The position numbers and the translations under genes were made by a program. Positions 42,354 to 50,883 of a stretch of 64,000 bases of DNA are shown one piece after another (the first letter of the stretch is position 1; each line of letters begins with the position of its first letter). The notes beneath the pieces were generated by a model, which was given only the letters and a program-made list of their open reading frames with translations, was not told the DNA's origin and searched no databases. This stretch comes from Gammaproteobacteria bacterium (lineage in GTDB: Bacteria > Pseudomonadota > Gammaproteobacteria > Competibacterales > Competibacteraceae), in assembly GCA_024235135.1 (NCBI GenBank), contig JACKMZ010000001.1:591501-655500 (forward strand), given 5' to 3'.

Positions 42354-44309
42354 GTGCAATATAGAAAAGAAATTGACGGTCTGAGAGCTATCGCGGTATT
42401 GGCTGTCATTTTCTTTCACGCCGATCTATTTAGAATGACTGGCGGCTTCATTGGGGTTGATGTCTTTTTTGTAATAAGTGGTTATTTGATAACGACTATC
42501 TTGATTGAGGAAATCGAGCGCAATCGATTTTCAATATTGAATTTCTACGAACGGAGAGCGAGACGAATTTTTCCGGTACTTGGCGTGGTATTGCTTGTTA
42601 CCACCCTTGCTGCATTTGTCCTAATGCCCGCCTATCTCCTCAGATCCTATTCAAAAAGCTTGGTCTCGGTTTCTGTATTTTTGTCCAATGTATTTTTTTA
42701 TCTAACCAGCGGGTATTATTCGACGGCATCGGCTGAAAAGCCTTTATTGCATACTTGGAGCCTGGCTGTCGAAGAACAATATTATGTATTTTTTCCTATT
42801 TTGCTTTCTATGCTTTGGTTTATTGGAAGAAAATGTTTTGCGATATTTTTATTGATATTATCTGTGGCGTCTTTTCTATTCTCGCAATATTTGCTTTTTA
42901 AACAAGCCGGAGATGCTAATTACTATCTTATTTTTAGTCGTGTATGGGAACCATTGGCGGGATCGCTGATAGCTGTTACCGGTATTTGTCGGCTTTCGGT
43001 TGGTAAGGACATTAAAAACATCCTCGGTTATGTTGGCGCTACCCTTATTATTGGTTCGATTGTTTTTCTTGATAGGAGTACGCCAGCGCCCAGCCTGTTT
43101 ACGTTGTTTCCTGTCATCGGCGCCTGTCTGGTTATCATGTTTTGTGACAATACGACGGCTATTGGTAAAGTTCTGGCGAATAGATTTCTTGTCGGTATGG
43201 GTCTGATCTCTTATTCGCTTTACCTATGGCATCAACCGATATTCGCGTTTATACGGATGAAGACGATTGGCGAGCCCAGCGATAAGGCATTTATTGGCGC
43301 AATTGCATTAATATTTGTTTTATCAGTGCTTAGCTATCAATATGTCGAGAGGCCATTTAGAGACAGAAAAATAGTTACAAGGACAGGGATCTTAAAATTT
43401 TCAGTGATCACAATTTTGCTATCTTTTTCAGTTGGGCTGTCTGGTTATGTATTCGAAGGATTTAATAATCGGTTGGCGGCAGCGAACTATTTGGGCGCCG
43501 CACAATTTAGTCCAAAGACGAATGAGTGCCATACGCTAGGCGAGAACTATTTGAAGCCGAAAGATGCCTGCAGGTATTTCGGCAAGAATGTCACTTGGGC
43601 AAGTTTTGGCGATAGTCATGCTGTTGAGCCTGCTTATGCTCTCGCAAAAATGCTTGAGCAAAATGGTGAGGGTGTGTTGCAACTGAGTTTTAGCGGCTGC
43701 CCTCCTGCATTGTTATTTGAAATAGAGTCTGGTTGTTCCAAATGGATTAATGAATCGCTTGATTATCTGGAAAATGCTCGTTCCATAAAAAACGTATTAT
43801 TGGGATTTCGATATAGAAAATCTTTATACGAGTATTTGGGCGATAGATATTGGGACAGTTTGCACGAGATCATCGTTCGTTTACTGGCATCCGGTAAAAA
43901 TGTTTACCTATTATATCCGACTCCTGAATTGCCGGTAGATATGCGTAAAGCGGCAATGCCATTGACTATATTTGGAGGGAAAACAATGCTTGATTTGGAA
44001 AAATCGATACCATCGAGAGATTATTTTGAAAAAAATAGATATATTCTAAGCAAACTCGATACGTTGCCTTATGGAAAGAATCTGCATGCTATTGAGCCTT
44101 TTCAAATATTTTGCAATCGCGATTATTGTCCGGCGGTAATCGATGGAACTCCGCTTTATCTCGATGACAATCATCTGAGTGTCGAAGGGTCTAAATTGTT
44201 ACTGGAGGGCAGTGTTGTGGGAAAGGTAATAGGACAGAAGAAAGCACTCAGCGGACTGCCTGAAAAACCGGCGCTCGTTTCCCGCGCACTCGAATCTGAC
44301 AGCCGCTGA
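42354..44309 (+). CDS. Acyltransferase 3 / OafA-type with SGNH domain
   Basis: A 651-residue membrane enzyme that O-acetylates surface polysaccharides. The N-terminal acyltransferase-3 domain (to about 340) has YRKEIDGLRAIAVLAVIFFH, GGFIGVDVFFVISGYLI and RRARRIFP, with ten helices. The C-terminal SGNH domain has block I in ASFGDSHAVEP and the Asp/His pair in YLDDNHLS. Start is GTG with GGAG nine bases before. The gene is clearly AT-rich compared with all neighbours, with A/T third positions, a strong sign of transfer. Confidence 0.92.
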   Translation: MQYRKEIDGLRAIAVLAVIFFHADLFRMTGGFIGVDVFFVISGYLITTILIEEIERNRFSILNFYERRARRIFPVLGVVLLVTTLAAFVLMPAYLLRSYSKSLVSVSVFLSNVFFYLTSGYYSTASAEKPLLHTWSLAVEEQYYVFFPILLSMLWFIGRKCFAIFLLILSVASFLFSQYLLFKQAGDANYYLIFSRVWEPLAGSLIAVTGICRLSVGKDIKNILGYVGATLIIGSIVFLDRSTPAPSLFTLFPVIGACLVIMFCDNTTAIGKVLANRFLVGMGLISYSLYLWHQPIFAFIRMKTIGEPSDKAFIGAIALIFVLSVLSYQYVERPFRDRKIVTRTGILKFSVITILLSFSVGLSGYVFEGFNNRLAAANYLGAAQFSPKTNECHTLGENYLKPKDACRYFGKNVTWASFGDSHAVEPAYALAKMLEQNGEGVLQLSFSGCPPALLFEIESGCSKWINESLDYLENARSIKNVLLGFRYRKSLYEYLGDRYWDSLHEIIVRLLASGKNVYLLYPTPELPVDMRKAAMPLTIFGGKTMLDLEKSIPSRDYFEKNRYILSKLDTLPYGKNLHAIEPFQIFCNRDYCPAVIDGTPLYLDDNHLSVEGSKLLLEGSVVGKVIGQKKALSGLPEKPALVSRALESDSR

Positions 44310-44409
44310 TGCTGATAGGGCGCCCACTATTCCGAGGGGGCTTTCCAACAGCGTGCGCAACGTTATTAGGTGGCTTGCCGAGGGCAGCCGGCCCATTCTT
44401 TCGAGCTGA

Positions 44410-46098
44410 TCATTTCCCTTTATAAAACCAAGGTTCGACAGCCACTTCGATACCGGTGGGCTGATCCTGCTCGACCGAGTGATGCACCGTGGCGTCCAGC
44501 GGGCCAATATTGGCGTCGCGGCCCAAGGCAAAGCTCTGCTCCCGGACGATGGTGAGATAGGCTTTGTTCAGCATCAGCGCGCGTTCGCGCATCGGGTCGA
44601 TCAGCACCGGGATGCTCCGATTCATCCGCTCCACCTCGGCTTTGTTCAAACTACCGTCGGCCTGGAAGAATTTGCCGACGATCTCGTCGTTAGCGCGGAA
44701 TTCGTCGCCCGCGTGATTCTCCTGCAGATACACCTGATATTCCGGGCGGCCGTCGGCCCGTAGGGGATCGGGGACGCCGTTCAGGCCGGTTTTCGAGCCG
44801 GTGTGACGCCAGCCGTGGGCGGTACTGGCGAAATCGAGCTTGCGCGGGAAGGCGAAGGTGGAATCGTCGGTGACGCCAAGGCCGCCGTGGCAGCCCATGC
44901 AGAACACGGTCTCCTCGAAGGTTTGGGGTCGTAGCTGTCCCTGTCGATCCTCGATAAAGCCTTGCAGCAGCCAGCCGGCGCCATTGTCGATGCCGTTCTC
45001 AATATCGCCGTCGAACAGCAGGATGCGGTCGGGGAAGTCGTTGGCTTCCTTGACTTCGGCAAGCGCCTTCTCCTCCAGATCGCCGTAGGTTCGCCAGGCG
45101 ATCTTTTTCATGTAGCGGAATTCCTTCATCCGCGGGGCCATGAGAATGGCGTCGCTCTTGTCGTCGATGTCGAGATAGCGCACCGAATGGGCGAACTCGG
45201 TGCCGAGGGGATACAGTCCGGCGGCGAGCGGCGCTTTTTGATAGCCCAGGGTTCTGGCCTTGCCGACATAGGACATCGTGATCCCGTTGCGCGGGTCGAA
45301 GGCGAAGGCGATGTGATCGGCCATACCCAGTTCGCCGTTTTTGTCGAGATCGACGCCGTAGCGGGTCTCGTCGGTGGGGGAGATTTTGACGTCCTGCTGT
45401 TTGATCAGCGCTTCGGTTATCGCCAGGTTCAGTTTATAAACGGCGCGCGACGGCTCGCCGTCCTCGGTTTCCCGATAGGCTTCGGGCAGGCGGATCATGA
45501 CGTCGTCCGTCGAGCCGGCGGCGGGCCAGAAGGCGCCGGGCGCCGGGGTGTAGGCGAAGACGCGCCAGCCGCTGTCGCCGCCGTCGGGGGCGAGGTCGAA
45601 TCCCTCCGCGTCGAACTGGAAATAGACATCGGGAACGAATCCGTCCCAGCGGCCGTTTTTGTTGTAGTCCCAGCCCGGCGGCGGCGCGGCCAGGGCATCG
45701 GCCAGCGCGATTTTGCCATCGGCGCGGTGGTAATTGTCTTCGCGCACGTAGGCGAGAATGGCGGCGTCGCTAATCTCGGCGATCAGCGGCTGGCGGTCGA
45801 CGAACAGATTCGTCCAGCGGTTCTTCAGGCCGGGGGTGGGAAAGGCGTAAGAGATCTGGAGATCCCGGTCGTTGATGAAGTTCGGCACGCGCGGCCGGAC
45901 GTGACAGGTGAAACAGGGATTGTGCGCTTGGCCTGCCGCGTCCTCGGTTTTGGTATAGCACTGCGGCGGAATGTAGGCGGTGGGGTTGTTCAGCGCCTTG
46001 CCGGTGAGATCGGCCGGCTGATCCGTGGCCAGGGCAGAGCCGGAGTGAGCGGCAAGAAAGAGGACGAGGGCCGCAACGGAGTGACGGACGAAAAACAT
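44410..46098 (-). CDS. Exported di-haem cytochrome c-like protein
   Basis: A 562-residue exported protein (signal MFFVRHSVAALVLFLAAHSGSA). It has two CxxCH haem-binding motifs, CFTCH in AHNPCFTCHVRPRVP near residue 61 and CMGCH in VFCMGCHGGLG near 401. The fold between them is not recognised. It follows the PhoX-like gene by 100 bp on the same strand, so the two may form an operon under the Pho box. Its partner and electron acceptor are unknown; no catalytic residues can be assigned. Confidence 0.72.
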   Translation of the reverse strand: MFFVRHSVAALVLFLAAHSGSALATDQPADLTGKALNNPTAYIPPQCYTKTEDAAGQAHNPCFTCHVRPRVPNFINDRDLQISYAFPTPGLKNRWTNLFVDRQPLIAEISDAAILAYVREDNYHRADGKIALADALAAPPPGWDYNKNGRWDGFVPDVYFQFDAEGFDLAPDGGDSGWRVFAYTPAPGAFWPAAGSTDDVMIRLPEAYRETEDGEPSRAVYKLNLAITEALIKQQDVKISPTDETRYGVDLDKNGELGMADHIAFAFDPRNGITMSYVGKARTLGYQKAPLAAGLYPLGTEFAHSVRYLDIDDKSDAILMAPRMKEFRYMKKIAWRTYGDLEEKALAEVKEANDFPDRILLFDGDIENGIDNGAGWLLQGFIEDRQGQLRPQTFEETVFCMGCHGGLGVTDDSTFAFPRKLDFASTAHGWRHTGSKTGLNGVPDPLRADGRPEYQVYLQENHAGDEFRANDEIVGKFFQADGSLNKAEVERMNRSIPVLIDPMRERALMLNKAYLTIVREQSFALGRDANIGPLDATVHHSVEQDQPTGIEVAVEPWFYKGK

Positions 46099-46197
46099 GG
46101 CGCGGTTACCTGGGTGGGAGGCGGAAATGCAAAGGGCAGCGTACCCAGCGGGTGGCGCCGCCCTCTGTTTTAGACTCGGCCGGATGAGGCCAGTGGC

Positions 46198-47949
46198 TTA
46201 ATCCATCGCCGGGAACGGCCCAATATAACCGACGTAGGCGCGGCTCTGGCCGGGGTTCTGCAGTTTGTCCTCGTCGCTTTCGCCATATGGATGCTGGACT
46301 ACCGACATCAGATAGCCGTGGCCGTTGACGTTGGGATACCAGTAGGCCGAGGTGGTTTCGGCCCCGTAAGGCGTGGTCTCGATACGAGTCAGCTTCTTGG
46401 TTGGGAAGTTGTAGGCCCAGATGGCGTCGTTCTGATGGCCCGTCCCGGTGTCCTCGCCGATGATCAGCGTGTCATAGCCGGGGATGAAGGTGATGTTGTC
46501 CGGATTGGCCAGGCCGTCCATGTCGCAGGTGTTGCCGGCATATTTCGAGTCCTTTTCATACTCGTGGGGAATGCCCGCAACCAACCCGGTCATGTCCGTG
46601 GCGGCGTAGTTGCTATCCAGGGTCAATTTATAAACCGCGCCGCAAGCATTGGCCTTGACCCGGATGTCATTGGAACCGCCGAGATCGTATTTGTTGTCCT
46701 TAGCCTTGTCCTCCATGCCTTTTTCGACCTCGGACATGGAGAGGAACATCGTTTTGGTAGCCGGATCGAAGGAAATTCCCTCCATTTTCCGGAATTCAGT
46801 GGTCGCTCCCATCATCGAGGCATAACGGCGGGTTTCGAAGCGCGAGGCGACGACGTCCATGCCCGGCTTGATTTTAAGGCATTCGGCGCGCGCCTCGGCG
46901 TTCGAAGGCCGGAAGCCCTCGGGACATTTGCCGTCGGCGGCGATCTTGGCGGTTTCGAAAAGGTCGGAGAAGCTCAGCTTCTTCTCGATCGCGGCGCGAA
47001 TCTCGGCGCTGGCGGCGTGGCCGAGGTCAACCCATTCGATCTTCGCGCTACCCGCGCCCTCGTCGGAGGTCTGTACCCACTTGGCGGCGTACAGCGTGCC
47101 GGCGTCGAGTTTGCCGGGTTCATCGGCGACGAAGCGGAAAAGGCCGACGTTGGTGCCATCGTCCGAAATGTAAGCGGTTTTCTGGTCGGGCATGACGTAG
47201 GACAGCTCAACCGCGACCCGACCCATCGCATAGTGCTTCTGCGCCGTGCCGTTACCGTCCGCGGTGACCGTGATCTCGGTGGGATAGCCGTAGGCGTAGG
47301 GATTGAAGACGGCACGGAACTGTTCGAGCGTCATCGTCGCCGGATCGACGTCGAAATAGCTCGCCATGGGTTTGTTGTAGTCGTCGATGTCGTCCAGCGA
47401 TTTAGCTTCTTCGATGGCGCGGGCGTCCGGCGGATATTCCTCGGAGCCGAGATGGGTGCGCCAGGGCGTGACCGAACCGGCGCAGGGCACCCACAGCCCG
47501 TCGAAGGCGGAGAAGTCGATGGGCTTCGTGGATACCGGCGTGAGGTTGCCCTCGGTATCCGTCGCCAGCTCGCTCAGATACATGGCGCCGGGGCGCGATT
47601 CGAAATGCGTCACCGAATAGAGCTTATCGCCGACCGGCAGCAGGGAAGTAAAGTCGGCCGAAGTGGAAATTACCGGCTGACCGTCGGCCGACAGCACCGG
47701 CTTCCCCGATTTATCGATGAGGGTGGCGAACACCTGGTCGCCGATTTTGTCGCCGGAACGCGCCAGGACGTGATAGCCGATCTTGTGTTCGACCCCGTTA
47801 ACGGTGACGCTCGGGCTGACGACGACCTCGCGTTTCGCGGCGTCGGTCAGGGGAACGGGCGCCGGCGTGAAGCTCAGCTCGCCGGCCGACGCCAATAGGG
47901 GAACGCCGACCAGCGCCGTGGTCAACAGTAATTTCGAAGAGCGGGACAT
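46198..47949 (-). CDS. PhoX-like alkaline phosphatase (DUF839 family)
   Basis: A 583-residue exported protein of the DUF839/PhoX beta-propeller family, which uses iron and calcium to hydrolyse phosphomonoesters. It has a signal peptide MSRSSKLLLTTALVGVPLLA without the twin arginines common in PhoX, so Sec export is likely. Segments supporting the family are FDGLWVPCAGSVTPWRTHLG, MEGISFDPATKTMFLSMSE, CDMDGLANPDNITF and TLIIGEDTG. ATG at 47949 follows TTGGAGG. Upstream is a three-half-site PhoB box, matching phosphate-starvation control. The enzyme activity itself is not proven by sequence. Confidence 0.83.
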   Translation of the reverse strand: MSRSSKLLLTTALVGVPLLASAGELSFTPAPVPLTDAAKREVVVSPSVTVNGVEHKIGYHVLARSGDKIGDQVFATLIDKSGKPVLSADGQPVISTSADFTSLLPVGDKLYSVTHFESRPGAMYLSELATDTEGNLTPVSTKPIDFSAFDGLWVPCAGSVTPWRTHLGSEEYPPDARAIEEAKSLDDIDDYNKPMASYFDVDPATMTLEQFRAVFNPYAYGYPTEITVTADGNGTAQKHYAMGRVAVELSYVMPDQKTAYISDDGTNVGLFRFVADEPGKLDAGTLYAAKWVQTSDEGAGSAKIEWVDLGHAASAEIRAAIEKKLSFSDLFETAKIAADGKCPEGFRPSNAEARAECLKIKPGMDVVASRFETRRYASMMGATTEFRKMEGISFDPATKTMFLSMSEVEKGMEDKAKDNKYDLGGSNDIRVKANACGAVYKLTLDSNYAATDMTGLVAGIPHEYEKDSKYAGNTCDMDGLANPDNITFIPGYDTLIIGEDTGTGHQNDAIWAYNFPTKKLTRIETTPYGAETTSAYWYPNVNGHGYLMSVVQHPYGESDEDKLQNPGQSRAYVGYIGPFPAMD

Positions 47950-47998
47950 CGTGGCCTCCAAGGCAATAGTGAACTCGAGACATAGTTAAGGGTAGGGT

Positions 47999-48027
47999 CA
48001 TGACAAAAATGTGACGGTTCGATGACG
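47999..48027 (-). promoter_or_regulatory. PhoB box: three GTCA half-sites at 11-bp steps
   Basis: On the minus strand three half-sites, CGTCATC, CGTCACA and TGTCATG, begin exactly 11 bp apart (TGAC on plus at 48001, 48012 and 48023). Consensus is CTGTCAT with four spacers. It ends about 50 bp upstream of the PhoX-like ATG, and TAACTAT lies at a -10 distance. The TonB gene is divergent from the same region. Confidence 0.72.
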
Positions 48028-48337
48028 CACGATGGACTCGTTTGCCGCCTTTCCTCCCATTTCTCGTTCAAGGACCGGGATAGGCTTCCATGAACCCGAA
48101 CCATCCCTCGACTCATCTGCTATTTTCTATCTAAATCCTGTTGTTGCCGCCGACACGGTAAGTTGTTTTTTACAATGATCTTTTACAATAATCGCGTAAG
48201 TTCGAACTCACCTACCGCATACGCAAAAACTCATCGAAACGAGTGTGGCCATCCATCAACCTACGATGAACGATTGCATGACACGCAACGTCTACGCCGT
48301 CCCAATGCACGATGCCGGTCTTTCAAGGGCACTGGCC

Positions 48338-50248
48338 ATGCGGCTGGGGCCCTGGAAGTTGTTGATACCTTCCATCCTGTTGCTGTTAGTCATCGGTTCC
48401 ACGACAGCCGCCGAGCCATCCGCCGGCGATTTGATCACGGGGCTGGACCCGGAGGACCAGCAGTGGTTGGGGGAATTGATGGAGGTCCTGGACGATAGCA
48501 CCGAGATTGCCACCAAAAGCCGTCTGAATGCCGATTACGTGCCGGGCACCGTCACGGTGTTGCAAGGGCGGGATCTGGAATCCTTGGGCATGCGCACCGT
48601 TTGGGACGCGCTGTCGCTGATTCCCGGTGTGATCATCAACCAGGGAAGACGGGAGGAATATTTCGTGGGGGTCCGGGGATTCAATCCACCATTCAACTCG
48701 GGAAACATCAAAGTCCTGCTGAACTCGACGCCGATGAGTCGCGACGAATCGGGGCTGTCCTCGCAGGCGCTGTCCATACCGATCGAGCAGGTTGACCGGA
48801 TCGAATTCATCCGCGGTCCCGGCGCGGTCCTGTATGGCGATTTCGCCTACCACGGCGTATTGAATATTCTGACCCGTCAAGATCGTTCGCGACTCTCCAC
48901 CCGCGTGGACGAGCACGGCACGACCCTCACCAATGGCGCGTACGCTTATCAAAGCCAGGACAAGGCGACCCGCTTCGGCCTGAATGTGGCGGGCGCGACC
49001 GGGCATTGGGTGGAAGCGCCCGAGGATAGGGATATCGACAACGAACAGCAATCCGCTATTGCCCAATTCCGCCATCGCGGATTCGGCCTGACGGCTCAGC
49101 TCATCAACGAAGACTATGACGACGAGCAGGGGTTGAGCCGCGAGCAACGGACCGAAACGATTGCCTTAAACCAATCGCTGGATTTGACGGACGATACCCA
49201 ATTCAATCTCTACGCCTCCTATCTCAATAACGACTATAGCGAAGCCGGCAGTCGCTTTCTGGGGCAGGTCTGGGAGGGCCGGGCGGAATTGACCGGCCAT
49301 GGCATACCGCGCCACCGATGGCTTATGCAGTTTTCCTATACCGATAGTTTTACCGAAGAAGCGGTCCTCGCGCGCCCCCCGCAGGTCCGCACTCCCGGAT
49401 TTTCCCAGTCCGATATCAGCCGCCGGTATTTCGGTTTCAGCCTACAGGATGAATTCGAAGCCACCGAGCAGTTGACACTGACGGCAGGCGTGCGCCTTGA
49501 TCGCCGCCTGGACCTTGACCGAACGCTGTTCAATCCCCGCCTGGCGGCGGTCTGGAGAATTTCTCCCACGGATATCCTGAAAGCGCAGTACGCCAGCGGC
49601 TATCGGGCGCCGACCTTTTGGGAGCTGTTTCCGCCCCTGGACTATGCCAATACCGGTCTCGCCCCCGAAACCATCCGCGCCAGCGAACTCAGTTACATCC
49701 ATCGGCAAGCGGATCAGGTTCTGCGCCTGACCCTGTTCTATTCGCAATTCGATGATTTCATCAGAAGAATAGTAGGACGGAGCAACCGCCCCGTTTTTCA
49801 CAACACGGGAAAAGCACTCGCCACGGGCGGGGAACTGGAATGGGAGCGGCAGTGGTCGCCCCGGCTCAAGTCCTGGTTCAACCTCTCTTATGCCGATACG
49901 CGATATTTCGACGATTTGAGTTCGACCGAACCGGACCCGACCACGGCCGATTGGTTGGGCAATCTGGCCTTGTTCTATCGTTTCGGGGATCAGACCTTGT
50001 TTACGCTGTATTGGAATTACGTAGGAAAACGGCATAGCGACGACATCGACACCCATGCTGAACAGCGGGTCGGCGTCACCTTGAACTGGTTCAACGTTGG
50101 AATCCCCGGACTCACACTGCGTCTAGGGGTCCGCAATCTCCTGCGGGCCAATCAACGTTATCTGGTTGACGAAGCACCACCGGTGGGTCTGACGTCCGTT
50201 GAATTTCCGGATAGCCTGGTCTGGGGGCAGATTTCCTATGATTTCTAA
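48338..50248 (+). CDS. TonB-dependent outer-membrane receptor
   Basis: A 636-residue receptor. After the signal peptide (MRLGPWKLLIPSILLLLVIG, cleaved near TTAAEPS), the plug domain has TVLQGRDLESLGMRTVWDAL, PGAVLYGDFAYHGVLNILT and the TonB-box-like region before; the C-terminal barrel ends in VWGQISYDF with terminal Phe, as required for outer-membrane insertion. The start at 48338 has AAGGG nine bases upstream; the frame extends to a GTG at 48245. It opens a signalling operon with YfiR-like, hybrid kinase and GGDEF genes. Ligand unknown; the Pho box is about 310 bp away. Confidence 0.9.
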   Translation: MRLGPWKLLIPSILLLLVIGSTTAAEPSAGDLITGLDPEDQQWLGELMEVLDDSTEIATKSRLNADYVPGTVTVLQGRDLESLGMRTVWDALSLIPGVIINQGRREEYFVGVRGFNPPFNSGNIKVLLNSTPMSRDESGLSSQALSIPIEQVDRIEFIRGPGAVLYGDFAYHGVLNILTRQDRSRLSTRVDEHGTTLTNGAYAYQSQDKATRFGLNVAGATGHWVEAPEDRDIDNEQQSAIAQFRHRGFGLTAQLINEDYDDEQGLSREQRTETIALNQSLDLTDDTQFNLYASYLNNDYSEAGSRFLGQVWEGRAELTGHGIPRHRWLMQFSYTDSFTEEAVLARPPQVRTPGFSQSDISRRYFGFSLQDEFEATEQLTLTAGVRLDRRLDLDRTLFNPRLAAVWRISPTDILKAQYASGYRAPTFWELFPPLDYANTGLAPETIRASELSYIHRQADQVLRLTLFYSQFDDFIRRIVGRSNRPVFHNTGKALATGGELEWERQWSPRLKSWFNLSYADTRYFDDLSSTEPDPTTADWLGNLALFYRFGDQTLFTLYWNYVGKRHSDDIDTHAEQRVGVTLNWFNVGIPGLTLRLGVRNLLRANQRYLVDEAPPVGLTSVEFPDSLVWGQISYDF

Positions 50249-50286
50249 TCGTCGTCAGATCAAGCCTTCCGGGTGATCGTCGTCTT

Positions 50287-50883
50287 ATGCTTATGGCCTG
50301 CCGATCGACTCGCCAGTCCCTGTTTTGGAGCTTTTTGCTCACGCTTCTGGTGATATTCGGCGAAGTGAACGGAGCGATGGGCGACCCGGCGGAACAGCGG
50401 GTGCAAATCGGCTTGCGCCTGTTCCGCACCCTGGTTGCGGCGGATCAGGACCTGGAAGACAAGACCGACGCGGAAGGGCGACTGGAGCTGGCGCTGCTCT
50501 ATCAAAATGATCGGAATCAGGCCGAAATGCTGGCCGAAGCCTTGCGGGAATCCGGCCATGGGAACGAGCAAGGCAAGATCAAGAATCATCCGCTGCGGAC
50601 CGTTCCCGTCGACCTCGATACCCTCAAGCGCCTACAGCCGGTGCCGGCCGCCATTTATCTGGTGCAACCCCTACCGAAACCGGATCTGGCCAGCGTCATA
50701 CGCTATGGCGTCGACCATCACCGCATCGTGTTTTCACCGTTCGAAGGGCAAGTCGAACAAGGGGTGCTCGCCGGGCTGGCCATCGAGGTGCGGGTCATGC
50801 CGCATATCAATCAGACGACCCTGCGGCAATCCGGCATCCGTTTGAAGGAACTCCTGCTCAAGGTGGCCAAGATCCATGAATAG
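50287..50883 (+). CDS. YfiR/DUF4154-like periplasmic protein
   Basis: A 198-residue exported protein (signal through about residue 30, MLMACRSTRQSLFWSFLLTL). The body has VQIGLRLFRTLVAADQDLE, GRLELALLYQNDR and, near the end, GIRLKELLLKVAKIHE, consistent with the YfiR/DUF4154 family, but without the usual cysteines. Its stop overlaps the hybrid-kinase start by eight bases. It probably senses or relays a periplasmic signal between the TonB receptor and the kinase. That role is inferred from neighbours. Confidence 0.7.
   Translation: MLMACRSTRQSLFWSFLLTLLVIFGEVNGAMGDPAEQRVQIGLRLFRTLVAADQDLEDKTDAEGRLELALLYQNDRNQAEMLAEALRESGHGNEQGKIKNHPLRTVPVDLDTLKRLQPVPAAIYLVQPLPKPDLASVIRYGVDHHRIVFSPFEGQVEQGVLAGLAIEVRVMPHINQTTLRQSGIRLKELLLKVAKIHE

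Noticed and set aside
44962..46173. 403-codon plus-strand frame
   Set aside because: Antisense to the di-haem protein, which carries two CxxCH motifs and a signal peptide.
46291..47898. 535-codon open frame on the plus strand
   Set aside because: Antisense to the PhoX-like gene; no family features and typical GC-rich shadow composition.
48168..48191. Direct repeat TTTTACAAT(G/A)ATC upstream of the TonB receptor gene
   Set aside because: Could be two operator half-sites or a promoter, but does not fit a Fur box or any known site well enough to list.
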